IMG/VR virus record: IMGVR_UViG_3300044634_003118
Span: 1 to 20,418 of that record
Reading direction: 5' to 3' (one strand)
DNA: 20,418 nucleotides
Source: a virus
Positions 1-7,082 of this stretch are shown one piece after another. The notes under the pieces are model-generated. The model was not told the origin of the DNA and ran no database searches. It saw nothing but the letters and a program-made list of their open reading frames with translations. The position numbers and the translations under genes were made by a program. Positions within the stretch are counted from its first letter, which is position 1. Each line of letters starts with the position of its first letter.

Positions 1-427
1 CCTTGGCCTTTCGTAGAAGTTCAGCAAACTCCCAAGCCCGAAGGTCTTGTCTTTCGTGGCGTTCATCAAGGTCGATGATAGTCAAATCAATGGCCTTGGT
101 CAGCCGCTCGACCTCGGCCTTGAGGCGTTCAATCTGGTTCTCAAGGTCTTGGTTCTCTCTGGCTCGCTCGTTGCAAGCCACGCCGCTGTCGGCAACCATG
201 TCCTTCCAAGCATCGACCTCGGCCTTGAGGCGGGCGTTCTCCTTCTCCAAGTCTATGTTTGGAATAATCGTGCGGGTGCAAAACGAACGCAACCGGGCGT
301 TCTCGTCTTTAAGGCGGGTGCATTCGGCGTCCAGCTCGTCGCAGATTTCCTTATAGCGGACGAGGTCGGATTGAGCGATGACCATCGCTGCCCACTTCTC
401 GGGGTCGACTGGGATATACTTGCCCAT
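1..427 (-). CDS. Coiled-coil hypothetical protein (3' end cut by window edge)
   Basis: A leftward reading frame opens at the ATG complementary to 425-427 and stays open to the left edge, so at least 142 residues are visible and the C-terminus is missing. From about residue 30 it is dominated by heptad-like Leu/Glu/Lys/Arg segments such as ENARLKAEV and IERLKAEVERL, which predict a long coiled coil. No catalytic motif is visible. The start codon shares one base with the stop of the upstream gene (TGATG), a translational-coupling arrangement, which supports both start and strand. I do not recognise the family. Coiled-coil proteins of this sort in phage early operons are usually unassigned. Confidence 0.75.
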   Translation of the reverse strand, partial: MGKYIPVDPEKWAAMVIAQSDLVRYKEICDELDAECTRLKDENARLRSFCTRTIIPNIDLEKENARLKAEVDAWKDMVADSGVACNERARENQDLENQIERLKAEVERLTKAIDLTIIDLDERHERQDLRAWEFAELLRKAK

Positions 428-669
428 CAGTTATTATAGCAGGCACGACGAATCGTGCGTTCGTGATGCTTCCAGCCGTAGCCGGGAACGTAAGCGCGGA
501 CTCGTCCGATGACATCCTTGCCGACCAAGGTGATTTGGACGCTCATATCGTCGTCATGGCAACTCAACCCCGTGCAGTCAGGCGGCAGGTTTTCCATCAT
601 GTTCACGATGGCGTTGTCTGCCCATACCTCAAAGCCCAGGCGGTCGATTTGATCTCGGTCAGGTTTCAT
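427..669 (-). CDS. Hypothetical protein, 80 aa
   Basis: Small soluble protein of unknown function. It starts at an ATG overlapping the stop of the upstream kinase gene by 4 bases (ATGA) and ends in a 1-base TGATG overlap with the next gene. It is therefore embedded in a translationally coupled series, which is the main evidence that it is real. Its sequence has an acidic stretch (CHDDDMS) followed by a beta-like segment and a basic C-terminus (HHERTIRRAC). No family is recognised. Confidence 0.7.
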   Translation of the reverse strand: MKPDRDQIDRLGFEVWADNAIVNMMENLPPDCTGLSCHDDDMSVQITLVGKDVIGRVRAYVPGYGWKHHERTIRRACYNN

Positions 670-1256
670 CGGTAGATGTGGTAGATTTCAGACGCTACGG
701 CACGGACGCCGGCGGGGTCAACCGCCAATCGAGTATGCAGTATCTGCATGGACGCCATCATGTCCGCCAAGCTGCCCGCTTCCTCTTCGTTCGCCGGCCC
801 GTAACCAGGCCGCTGCATCTCGACCGTCACGATCTGGGCATCGAGGTGCTTGGCCAGAAACAGGTACTCATTCAGGTAACGCCAGTCGGACACCAAGGCC
901 ACGGGGCGGACGTCGAGCGGCGCGTAATCCAAGAACATATGCACTTGGGCGTTCAGGTGCCGAGCGAAGATGTCTTTGTCCACCCCCCGGAGGGTGCGGC
1001 CTAATTCGACCAGCAGCCCCCTCTGGCGAACCTTGAAGTCTTCGGCGTGGAAGTCCCGCTCCCCGGCCTTGAAGACCCCCATCGCCCGAAGCACGTCGTT
1101 AGCCCTGTCCTTCAAGACGTCGGCAAACTTGAAGACCTCCGCACGGCAACCGTTGCCGTTGAAGTGTTCCATCAGACAAGCGGCGAAGGTGTCCTTCCCC
1201 GCGCGAGCGACCCCGGTGATCATAAAGACCAGCGGCTTGTTATTTTTAGGCATCAT
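666..1256 (-). CDS. P-loop nucleotide kinase-like protein (deoxynucleoside monophosphate kinase type)
   Basis: About 196 residues. Near the N-terminus, after a beta strand (LVFMITG), is a Walker A loop GVARAGKDT at about residues 15-23. The GxxxxGKD(T/S) form is typical of phage dNMP kinases and related adenylate-kinase-fold enzymes, which phosphorylate dNMPs to dNDPs to feed phage DNA synthesis. An internal segment ending VALVSDWRYLNEY fits the family's central strand with an acidic residue followed by Arg. Two adjacent ATG codons (1256 and 1253) are the best starts; an upstream extension to 1337 would lie inside the helicase gene and adds a low-complexity leader. The gene overlaps the helicase end by 8-11 bases. 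The fold is reasonably sure, the exact substrate is inferred. Confidence 0.75.
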   Translation of the reverse strand: MMPKNNKPLVFMITGVARAGKDTFAACLMEHFNGNGCRAEVFKFADVLKDRANDVLRAMGVFKAGERDFHAEDFKVRQRGLLVELGRTLRGVDKDIFARHLNAQVHMFLDYAPLDVRPVALVSDWRYLNEYLFLAKHLDAQIVTVEMQRPGYGPANEEEAGSLADMMASMQILHTRLAVDPAGVRAVASEIYHIYR

Positions 1257-2733
1257 AGTTATCGAAGATTCGTCCGTAGATTTTTTGGAGGGGGGACTGG
1301 CGGCTCCCGCCCTTTTGCATACGCCAATCGGAGGCAATGGCCTTCGACGCCGAGTCCTTGCTCAGACGCTCGGCCCCGCGCACCCCGAACTGCTGGAGTT
1401 TACGCACCTGCTTGATGGTTGCCAGATTAAGGGCTTCCCGTGCCTTCAGACGGGCGATCATCCAATCGGCTTGGTCAGCGGTCATTCCCTTGGCATAAAC
1501 GCCGTAGCGGGCCAGCTCGGTGCCTTGGTAGTGGAACATGGACGAGTCCGACGTCGACGCCGGCAGGACAAAGCCGAAGACGGCACAGGCGACGGACAGG
1601 TCGACCAGCCCCAGTTCCTTGGCTTCCTTCGTGGCCGACCGCTGCTCTTCGGCGGCGATACGGCGGAGCATGGCTTCCTCCGCCTGGCGGTCGCAACCCT
1701 GCGCGGCGTCGAGCGGGTCATGCGACCCCTCAATCTGGGCGGACTTGGCCTGCGGGTGAACCGTGAAGGCGTCCGCCGGCGTGAAGGAGTTCTCGCCGCT
1801 GATCCACATGGGGTCGAGGATGAGGCAATCGGTCTTGCCCGGAGCCGTGCGGAGGCCACGCCCGATCATCTGGCACCAGAGGGCGCGGGACTGGGTCGGA
1901 CGCAGCAAGATGACGCAATCGGTCTCGGGGGCGTCGAAGCCCTCGGTGAACAGGTTGACGTTGCAGAGGACACGCAGGTCGCCGTTCTTGAAGGCTTCGA
2001 CGGTGCCGGCACGGAACTTGCCCGTGCTGCCGTCGGCGTGGCCGGCTTCGATGCCGCGCTGGCGGAGGTGGGCGACTAGGCGGAGCGAGGAGTCGACGTC
2101 GGGCAGGAAGGCGATGGCCTTCTTGCGATCCCAGCGGTTCAGCTCGGCGACGATGCTGTCGGCGACCGCTTCCAAGGCGTCTTCGTAACCGCGCAGGCGG
2201 ATGAGGCTCATCTCGACGGGCATCTTCTGAGCCATCGGGCGGACGAGGTGACCCTGCTCGATAAGGGTGCGGATGGCAATCTCGTAGGCGGTCTCAAAAC
2301 CCACGGTCTCCAGACGCTGGCGGTCGAGGCGGTCAGGCGTGGCGGTCACGGCGACCTTCGGGCCGGTGAAGGCTGCGTTGAACTTGGCCCAAGAAGAAGC
2401 GACGGCATGGTGGGCTTCGTCGAAGACGACCAGCGCGGTGGCCTTGTCTTCGGCGGAGATATGGTCGAAGTCAGCGGAGAAGACGGACAGGGCTTCGCCG
2501 ACCACGCCGGCACGGGTCATCGTCGCAGCCGCCTGGTCAATCAGTTCCTTACGGTGGGCGACGAAGAAACACTTGCGGTTCGTGCCGGCCTGCCAGCGGT
2601 GCATGATGCTGGATGCGATGACGGTCTTGCCGGCACCCGTCGGGGCGATCACCAGCGGGTTGACGCCCTTGGCTAGGTGCGACAGCGCGGCGGTGACGGC
2701 GGCTTCCTGATAGTCTCGGAGCTTGAGTTCCAT
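1246..2733 (-). CDS. DEAH-box superfamily 2 helicase
   Basis: ATP-dependent helicase of 495 residues. The motifs appear in family order: a Q-motif-like LRDYQ near residue 5, Walker A APTGAGKT at about 30-37, motif Ia with AHRKELIDQA, Walker B DEAHH at about 105-109, motif III TATPDR, a C-terminal RecA-like domain with GFDAPETD, and motif VI QMIGRGLR. This is the SSL2/RadD-like architecture common in phage recombination modules, where it probably unwinds or remodels branched DNA. I prefer the ATG at 2733, two bases after the upstream stop, over a TTG at 2748. The last third is helical with no recognised domain. No Shine-Dalgarno motif is visible. Confidence 0.93.
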   Translation of the reverse strand: MELKLRDYQEAAVTAALSHLAKGVNPLVIAPTGAGKTVIASSIMHRWQAGTNRKCFFVAHRKELIDQAAATMTRAGVVGEALSVFSADFDHISAEDKATALVVFDEAHHAVASSWAKFNAAFTGPKVAVTATPDRLDRQRLETVGFETAYEIAIRTLIEQGHLVRPMAQKMPVEMSLIRLRGYEDALEAVADSIVAELNRWDRKKAIAFLPDVDSSLRLVAHLRQRGIEAGHADGSTGKFRAGTVEAFKNGDLRVLCNVNLFTEGFDAPETDCVILLRPTQSRALWCQMIGRGLRTAPGKTDCLILDPMWISGENSFTPADAFTVHPQAKSAQIEGSHDPLDAAQGCDRQAEEAMLRRIAAEEQRSATKEAKELGLVDLSVACAVFGFVLPASTSDSSMFHYQGTELARYGVYAKGMTADQADWMIARLKAREALNLATIKQVRKLQQFGVRGAERLSKDSASKAIASDWRMQKGGSRQSPLQKIYGRIFDNYDA

Positions 2734-2735
2734 GT

Positions 2736-3068
2736 TCAGATGCCGCAATGGCGGATGACGATAGCACGGTGCTGCTCGCTCTCGCCTTCGACGTCGAGGC
2801 CGGCGCGGAGCATGGCGTTGTGGACACGGCGACGGGTGAGGAACGTGATGGGTTTAACGTCGCCGCGCAAGTAATGCTTGTAGGCGTTGTTCCAGAACCA
2901 GGCGACGCCCATGTAGTTCTTGGTGCCGATGAACGTGCGATCCAAGGCATGGATGCCGTCGATGGCGTCAGGCGTCAGGGCGTTGATGTTGATGTTCTTG
3001 GCCGGGATATGATTCATCTTGCGGATGAGCTGCTTCCAAGCGGGGGTGGTGCTGCGTTGTTTGTACAT
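2736..3068 (-). CDS. Hypothetical protein, 110 aa
   Basis: Unrecognised protein. The ATG at 3068 is preferred over longer non-ATG extensions into the terminator region. An AAAGGA sequence lies about 14 bases upstream, rather far for a ribosome binding site but one of the few purine-rich leaders in the window. The sequence has an N-terminal basic helix, a central aromatic stretch (YMGVAWFWNNAYKHYL) and a basic C-terminal region (FLTRRRVHNAMLRAGL) resembling a DNA-contacting helix. It is the first gene after the terminator that follows the SSB gene and ends two bases before the helicase start, so it probably works with the helicase. Confidence 0.65.
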   Translation of the reverse strand: MYKQRSTTPAWKQLIRKMNHIPAKNININALTPDAIDGIHALDRTFIGTKNYMGVAWFWNNAYKHYLRGDVKPITFLTRRRVHNAMLRAGLDVEGESEQHRAIVIRHCGI

Positions 3069-3118
3069 ATAATCGGGTGGCGTCCTTTGTTGTGTGCATC
3101 GGCGTCGGCAACACAAGC

Positions 3119-3148
3119 ACAAAAAAGGAGGAACTTTCGTTCCCCCTT
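3119..3148 (-). terminator. Rho-independent terminator after the SSB-like gene
   Basis: On the minus strand a stem of four plus five base pairs, with one internal mismatch, is closed by a GAAA tetraloop (loop at 3135-3138) and followed directly by a run of six T (3126-3121). It lies about 20 bases beyond the stop of the SSB-like gene. A second short stem (CCCCCTT/AAGGGGG at about 3165-3181) spans that stop codon. Expression of the helicase and kinase genes further left must come from read-through, antitermination or an undetected promoter in 3069-3118. Confidence 0.8.
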
Positions 3149-3169
3149 AGGTACCGCCTATATCCCCCT

Positions 3170-3619
3170 TTAGAAGGGGGCGATCACCGGGCCGTTGGGC
3201 AGGCGGGTGAAGAAGGACGCCTGGTAGGCCACCCCCTCCGTCCCGTCCTTCTTGGTGTACTTGCGCTCGGTCACGCGCACCTTGAGGTTACGACCCTTGG
3301 CACGGGCCAGAATCTTCTCAAGGAACGTCTCGTCGACCTCCAGCTCGCCGCCGGCGACGTACTCCTTGACCTCCTCGTCCGTGGCCGAAGCAGCAAGGAA
3401 CTGCTCCAGGCGTTCGTGGCCGCCGTTCTTGTCCGGCTTGGCGAACAGGTCGCCGAAGACGGTCTCGCCTTCGGTGGTCACGAAGGTGATGCGGGCGTAC
3501 AGGTCGGCGCGGGGCGGGAGGTAGTCCTGCTTCGCACCCTGCACGGTCGCCGTGTAGGTGCCGGCCTTGGTCACATACTTGCGATCCTCGGCGGCGTTGG
3601 GGTTGAACTTGAATGCCAT
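3170..3619 (-). CDS. DUF669-like phage protein, probable single-stranded DNA-binding protein
   Basis: 149 residues opening MAFKFNPNAAEDRKYV, then a beta-rich core (TYTATVQGAK, LYARITFVTTEG) and a C-terminal segment with NLKVRVTERKYTKKDGTEG. This layout resembles the DUF669 group of small phage proteins that sit next to exonuclease and annealing genes and are thought to bind single-stranded DNA. Here it directly follows the RecE-like exonuclease in the same operon, which fits. The assignment rests on pattern and context, not on a diagnostic motif. It is preceded by a 39-base mRNA leader without a single G and followed by a strong terminator, both consistent with high expression. Confidence 0.65.
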   Translation of the reverse strand: MAFKFNPNAAEDRKYVTKAGTYTATVQGAKQDYLPPRADLYARITFVTTEGETVFGDLFAKPDKNGGHERLEQFLAASATDEEVKEYVAGGELEVDETFLEKILARAKGRNLKVRVTERKYTKKDGTEGVAYQASFFTRLPNGPVIAPF

Positions 3620-3658
3620 GTTATGGTATTTGGGTTATGGGTTGTGGTTGGGGGAGAG
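3620..3658 (-). promoter_or_regulatory. G-free C/A-rich translation leader of the SSB-like gene
   Basis: The 39 bases between the exonuclease stop (3659) and the SSB start contain no C on the plus strand, hence no G in the mRNA. The leader is built from repeats like AACCCATAACCC and has no Shine-Dalgarno sequence. An unstructured pyrimidine/A leader of this kind could be bound by ribosomal protein S1. The composition is seen directly; the role is inferred. Confidence 0.5.
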
Positions 3659-4447
3659 TTACTGCACCCACTTGGGGAGCGAGAGCGTCTGGACTTCCTG
3701 CGGGTAGCCCGGGTACTGCTTGAACGTATTGCAGGAACGGAACAGGTCGATGGCCGAGTTCATCAGGGCGAGACCCTTCTGGTGCGCGGCCTCGTCGAGC
3801 GTGTAGGTAGCCCAGCAATTCGGGAAGTCCTTCTCGACGGCGAGGAAGACGAACTGATCGGCGTGAGCGAGGGTCGTGTACCAGGCGTCTTGCAAGAAGT
3901 ACATATAGTTGGCGATATCACGACCGAAGGAATTCGCGCCGGCGTCCATTGTGGTTTTGACGTCTACCACGATACGCTTGCCAGCCTTCGTCGTGATGAT
4001 GGCGTCGATCCTGCCCTTGATGTCCGTGCCGTTGACACGTCCGACCATCGGGACTTCCGTGATCATCGACTCGCCGTCGAAGTCCTTCATCAGTTTGTCG
4101 AGGCCGGCACGGGCGGCGATGGACACGTTGGTGACCAGCTCGCCGTCCTTCTGGCTGATGGCTTCCTGACCAGGCTTGAGCGTGGACTGGAATGCGGCCC
4201 AGATTTCTTTTCCCTCTTTAGTCCTTTTATCGCAGTCCGGGGCGACGACGACGGTAGCGTCGAAGACTTTCGGCTGGAGCGAGGCGAGGTGGATCAGGGT
4301 GCCGAGCCGCTGGGCCGGCGTCTGCTCCGTGCGGTCACGGTCGAGGTAGGCGAGGTAATGCGCGGGGGAGCGAAGCAGCTCTTTCGCGCCGCTCTGCGAC
4401 AAACCGGGATGGTTGATGTACTCTTCGTCGGGGATTTGTTTGCTCAT
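3659..4447 (-). CDS. RecE-like PDDEXK exonuclease
   Basis: 262 residues. The N-terminal LSQSGAKELLRSPAHYLAYL matches the start of phage-type RecE/Cas4-like nucleases. It is followed by GTLIHLA (His53), an acidic residue in ITEVPM (Glu131), GRIDAI (Asp148), VDVKTT (Asp162, Lys164) and a YxxxxQ segment (Gln186). These are the usual H, D, (D/E)xK and YxxQ elements of the exonuclease VIII-like fold. Such enzymes resect double-stranded ends to give 3' single strands for an annealing partner. Here the RecT-like gene lies upstream and the SSB-like gene downstream. The ATG at 4447 follows the stop of a tiny membrane ORF by four bases. Confidence 0.88.
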   Translation of the reverse strand: MSKQIPDEEYINHPGLSQSGAKELLRSPAHYLAYLDRDRTEQTPAQRLGTLIHLASLQPKVFDATVVVAPDCDKRTKEGKEIWAAFQSTLKPGQEAISQKDGELVTNVSIAARAGLDKLMKDFDGESMITEVPMVGRVNGTDIKGRIDAIITTKAGKRIVVDVKTTMDAGANSFGRDIANYMYFLQDAWYTTLAHADQFVFLAVEKDFPNCWATYTLDEAAHQKGLALMNSAIDLFRSCNTFKQYPGYPQEVQTLSLPKWVQ

Positions 4448-4451
4448 GGGA

Positions 4452-4538
4452 TTATTTCTTGGATTTGAAGTCGATGAGGATCATCGTCAGGGTGGTCAGG
4501 GCGATGTTAATGCAGATGAGGAGTTTCGTTTCGTCCAT
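4452..4538 (-). CDS. 28-residue single-pass membrane peptide
   Basis: A short frame exactly fills the space between two genes. Its ATG lies one base after the upstream stop (TGACATG) and its stop lies four bases before the exonuclease start. The product has a short acidic N-terminus (MDETK), one hydrophobic segment of about 17 residues and a lysine-rich tail (DFKSKK), as expected for a single transmembrane helix with the basic end in the cytoplasm. The tight fit in a coupled operon is the main support. Function is unknown; tiny phage membrane proteins can act in lysis timing or exclusion, but nothing here proves either. Confidence 0.55.
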   Translation of the reverse strand: MDETKLLICINIALTTLTMILIDFKSKK

Positions 4539-4539
4539 G

Positions 4540-4782
4540 TCAGTTCTTGGTGAGATTGCGGTAAGTTGACACGGCCTCGACGCTGACGATGCTGCGGAGG
4601 TAGAGCAGTTCCTTCATCAGGTCGACGTTCTGCTCGCGCAGGTCGTTCAGCTCAAGGCGTACCTCGAAACAGTTCTGGCTCATCTGGTGGACGATCTGGG
4701 TCAACGCCTTTACCTGCTCTTCCGGCGAGCGGTCGGGCAGGGGCTTGAATTCGTGGACGATTTCTTCGGGGGGGTGGCTCAT
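4540..4782 (-). CDS. Small helical (coiled-coil) protein, 80 aa
   Basis: The ATG at 4782 overlaps the stop of the RecT-like gene by four bases (ATGA), which sets the start. A longer frame upstream lies inside that gene. After a Pro-rich N-terminus (MSHPPEE, KPLPDRSPEE) the protein is helical, with leucine heptads in the second half (LELNDLREQNVDLMKELLYL). It could be an accessory oligomerising factor of the recombination module, but I recognise no family. Confidence 0.65.
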   Translation of the reverse strand: MSHPPEEIVHEFKPLPDRSPEEQVKALTQIVHQMSQNCFEVRLELNDLREQNVDLMKELLYLRSIVSVEAVSTYRNLTKN

Positions 4783-5552
4783 AGGGAAAGATGCGAGTCG
4801 ACGGCGGTGAGGAACGGGCCAGGCTTCTTGCAAAGAGTGTCGGCCAAGTCCTGCGAGATGTCTGCCCAGCCCTGCTCAGGAGTCAAGTGGCCCACCTGCC
4901 GTAGCACGGCGACGGCGGCGTCCCGCTTGGCTTCAGGGACTAGTTCGTCGAGCGTGAGGGTATTCTGTCGGGCGATGGGGCGGGAGGGCGTGGCGTCGAG
5001 TTCTTCGACGGTGTAGGTGCCGAAGCAGCACTCCGGGGCGATGAGGCGGACGCCCTCGCTGATTGCACGGGCGGTCAACATCCGGCGCGGCCACTTCTTC
5101 CAGTTCTCTTTTAGGCAAGGCTGAAGGGTTTTCTTGTCGGTCGTCATAGCGGTGCCGTTGCCGACGTACTCCTTCATGTCGGCGACGATGTCGGCGGACG
5201 ACGTCCCCTTGCGGAACGTGGCCTTCACCTTCTCATCGGTTCGCTCAGTCCAGACGACCGTGCCGCCGGCCTGCTGAAACTTGGCCAGCAAGGCGTCGGA
5301 GCGGATGGCGAGCTGCCCTTGGATGAAGTGGTACGTCCGCGCCAGTTCCAGCGGGGACTTCTTTTCGACCATGCATTGCATGGCGAGGATTTCGCCCTGC
5401 TCGGGCTTATCCAAGCCGAAGATGCCAGACTTGAAGATGGCCAGGCCAATGGTCTTGATCGCCTGCATCGGGTCGGAGATGCGGTCATAGACGCCGGTGA
5501 CGGCGAGGTCGTGCGACTGGGGCGTCACGGGGACGAGTTCGTTGTTTTCCAT
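4779..5552 (-). CDS. RecT-like single-strand annealing protein
   Basis: 257 residues. The central segment, with KSPLELARTYHFIQGQLAIR followed by a DALLAKFQQAGG block and, later, WKKWPRRMLTARAISEGVR then TYTVEEL, matches a phage family I know as RecT-type recombinases. In that family the pattern is YHxIxGxPALKADAMLARFQ, then WxKYPRQMLxARxISEG, then a Y(T/D)xEEL motif. The family anneals complementary single strands and promotes strand exchange with a partner exonuclease, which is encoded two genes downstream. The C-terminus (after about 205) is variable and helical. The start at 5552 follows the upstream stop by one base. Confidence comes from the motif run plus the RecE/SSB neighbourhood. Confidence 0.72.
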   Translation of the reverse strand: MENNELVPVTPQSHDLAVTGVYDRISDPMQAIKTIGLAIFKSGIFGLDKPEQGEILAMQCMVEKKSPLELARTYHFIQGQLAIRSDALLAKFQQAGGTVVWTERTDEKVKATFRKGTSSADIVADMKEYVGNGTAMTTDKKTLQPCLKENWKKWPRRMLTARAISEGVRLIAPECCFGTYTVEELDATPSRPIARQNTLTLDELVPEAKRDAAVAVLRQVGHLTPEQGWADISQDLADTLCKKPGPFLTAVDSHLSL

Positions 5553-5553
5553 G

Positions 5554-5754
5554 TTAAGAGGCGAGGTAAGCGAAGAAGAGGAACAGACCGCCGATCATCC
5601 AAAAGACGATGCTGGCAAGCATCCCGGTGGCCATGTCGTCATCGGTCTTGTCGGCGGCGCGGCGAGCCTTGAGGACGCCGAGGGCGACGACGGTGGCCAC
5701 GCTGATGAAACAGGCGGCGGTCACCAGCAGGAAGATTTGAAGCACGGTTTTCAT
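5554..5754 (-). CDS. Small membrane protein with two transmembrane helices
   Basis: 66 residues. Hydrophobic segments at about 4-27 and 45-64 flank a charged loop (KARRAADKTDDD), predicting a helical hairpin in the inner membrane. Its ATG overlaps the upstream stop by one base and its stop is one base before the RecT-like start, so it is co-translated with the recombination genes. A class II holin would look similar, and a lysozyme-like gene heads this operon, but size and topology alone do not decide it. Confidence 0.65.
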   Translation of the reverse strand: MKTVLQIFLLVTAACFISVATVVALGVLKARRAADKTDDDMATGMLASIVFWMIGGLFLFFAYLAS

Positions 5755-5963
5755 CAGGCGACGGCCTTGGCGGCGGCGAGGAGTTTGCGGCTGGACACAC
5801 GGCGGAGGACGCCGTCCAGCATCATGTTGTAGGACACCTTCGTGTTGACGACGTAGGGCTTGAGCCGACGTGCCACGGTGCCGTCCGAAAGGACGACGTA
5901 CTCGGTGTCAGGGATGGAGGCCAGCAGGCGAGCTGGCGGGGTCTTGATTAGTTTCGTGATCAT
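5754..5963 (-). CDS. Hypothetical basic protein, 69 aa
   Basis: Starts MITKLIKTPP and contains YVVLSDGTVARRLKP, then SYNMMLDGVLRRVSSRKLLAAA. The spacing of the two Asp-Gly turns between short beta strands faintly recalls the DNA-binding beta domain found next to HNH endonucleases in phages, but no HNH residues are present and the match is weak. The first 12 bases of the gene are identical to those of the next upstream gene. Part of the coupled leftward operon, with a 7-base spacer before the start. Confidence 0.6.
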   Translation of the reverse strand: MITKLIKTPPARLLASIPDTEYVVLSDGTVARRLKPYVVNTKVSYNMMLDGVLRRVSSRKLLAAAKAVA

Positions 5964-5970
5964 GGGAAAC

Positions 5971-6162
5971 TTAGACCAGGCGGTTCCAAGGGACGAGCGA
6001 GTCCATGAGGGCTTCGGCGTCGAGTTCGGCCTTCAGCTCGCCACGGGGGACGAGTTTGAAGCGGAGGTTGCCGGCGGCGCGTTCATCACGGACGATGCGT
6101 TCGGCTTCGATGATGTCGGCCACTTCTGTGGCTTCGACTCGGTTGTGGTATTTCGTGATCAT
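5971..6162 (-). CDS. Hypothetical protein, 63 aa
   Basis: Small acidic/helical protein beginning MITKYHNRVEATEVADIIEAERIVRDER. No motif recognised. It lies between the RuvC-like gene (15-base spacer) and another small gene, all in the same direction without sizeable gaps. It shares its first 12 coding bases (ATGATCACGAAA) with the following gene, though the two proteins diverge immediately after. Confidence 0.6.
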   Translation of the reverse strand: MITKYHNRVEATEVADIIEAERIVRDERAAGNLRFKLVPRGELKAELDAEALMDSLVPWNRLV

Positions 6163-6177
6163 GTGGGTGGCTAGGAA

Positions 6178-6612
6178 TCAGAGGTTGAATTGCTGCGCGT
6201 GGGAGAGCAAGCAAAAAGCATCAGCCGTTTTGAGCGTGATTTTTTCCACGCTGGGGAAACGACGCTGTGCCTCCCGTTTCAAAATATTCTTCCACTCGGT
6301 CGTCGTATGCCCTCCGCCCTTCTTCGTGCCGACGCCCATCGTCTTCTGCCACTCCTGCGGGGTCACCAGCACGACCTTGAATCCGCGCCCCTGCCAAAGG
6401 CCGACGATCCAGCCGTAGGAGTAGCCCAGTTTAAACGACGCCGATGCCGGGATAGGGCCGACGAACGCCGGCACCTTCTCGATGACCACCGTGGTGTTGA
6501 TCGGCGGACACAGTTCAACCAGGCCATCGTTGTCGCCCCAAGTAATCTGGGAGCCTTCGTCCAGTACCCAGCCGCCGGACGCTCCCGGGTCGATGCAGAG
6601 GTAGGACTTCAC
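6178..6612 (-). CDS. RuvC-like Holliday junction resolvase
   Basis: 144 residues with the RNase H-like RuvC layout. CIDPGASGG at residues 6-14 supplies the first catalytic Asp (DPG). VVIEKVPAF supplies the central Glu at about residue 45. VTPQEWQKTMG is followed by a C-terminal KTADAFCLLSHA whose Asp would complete the acidic cluster. Family members cleave four-way DNA junctions made by recombination or replication, fitting the RecE/RecT neighbours. The start is a GTG at 6612 that overlaps the stop of the lysozyme-like gene by four bases (GTGA). Length is typical of compact phage RuvC proteins. Confidence 0.82.
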   Translation of the reverse strand: MKSYLCIDPGASGGWVLDEGSQITWGDNDGLVELCPPINTTVVIEKVPAFVGPIPASASFKLGYSYGWIVGLWQGRGFKVVLVTPQEWQKTMGVGTKKGGGHTTTEWKNILKREAQRRFPSVEKITLKTADAFCLLSHAQQFNL

Positions 6613-7082
6613 TTTGTAAGTTCCCGGTAGATGTTGCCCACACGCTCCGCCGCTTCGGCCTTAGCCTTCGGCGCGGTGACCAGAGAATGGCCTACCGCCT
6701 TTGCTCCGCTGAACCCCATCGTGAAAGCGAGATAGATTTGTTCGGGCGACGGCTTCAGGATGCCGTCGTCGACGAGCCGTTCCCTGCACCACGTCACATA
6801 AGCCAAGGCGATTGCTCGCTGGTTCTCAGGCACCCGCCACTCCCGCCGGCTGATCTTCGGCAGGCCGTGCTTCTCCCGCCATTGGTTCGCCGTGATCCAA
6901 GCGGCGACGTGAACTTGCCAAGCCCCCACAGCTTTCGTGCCGTCGCCCACGGCGGCGTAGTTCATGCCGCTCTCGACCGCGCCGATGGCGTTCGTCAGGA
7001 TGAGCAACTCGGCCTTGTCCCGGGCTTCAGCAGGCATGGCCGCAAGCGTCGCAGCCAACGTAACCAGTAGGGTGTTCGTCAT
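6609..7082 (-). CDS. Exported lysozyme/transglycosylase-like protein
   Basis: 157 residues. Residues 1-20 form a cleavable-looking signal peptide ending AEA before RDK. The mature part has AIGAVESGMNYAAVGDG (probable catalytic Glu37) followed by AVGAWQVHVAAW, the E-S-G and G-(A/P)-(W/Y)-Q pattern of lysozyme-like muramidases and lytic transglycosylases. A second part with QRAIALAYVTW fits the helical lobe. It would cleave peptidoglycan after Sec export. It is the first gene of the leftward recombination operon, where lysis genes are not normally found, so a role other than late lysis is possible. ATG at 7082 chosen; no clear SD. Confidence 0.7.
   Translation of the reverse strand: MTNTLLVTLAATLAAMPAEARDKAELLILTNAIGAVESGMNYAAVGDGTKAVGAWQVHVAAWITANQWREKHGLPKISRREWRVPENQRAIALAYVTWCRERLVDDGILKPSPEQIYLAFTMGFSGAKAVGHSLVTAPKAKAEAAERVGNIYRELTK

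Noticed and set aside
970-2079. 369-residue plus-strand frame opposite the helicase
   Set aside because: Helicase motifs are on the other strand; this frame has no recognisable domain.
3077-4468. 463-residue plus-strand frame opposite the SSB-like and exonuclease genes
   Set aside because: Low-complexity Val/Leu/Gly/Arg product. The minus strand shows the exonuclease motifs and the terminator orientation.
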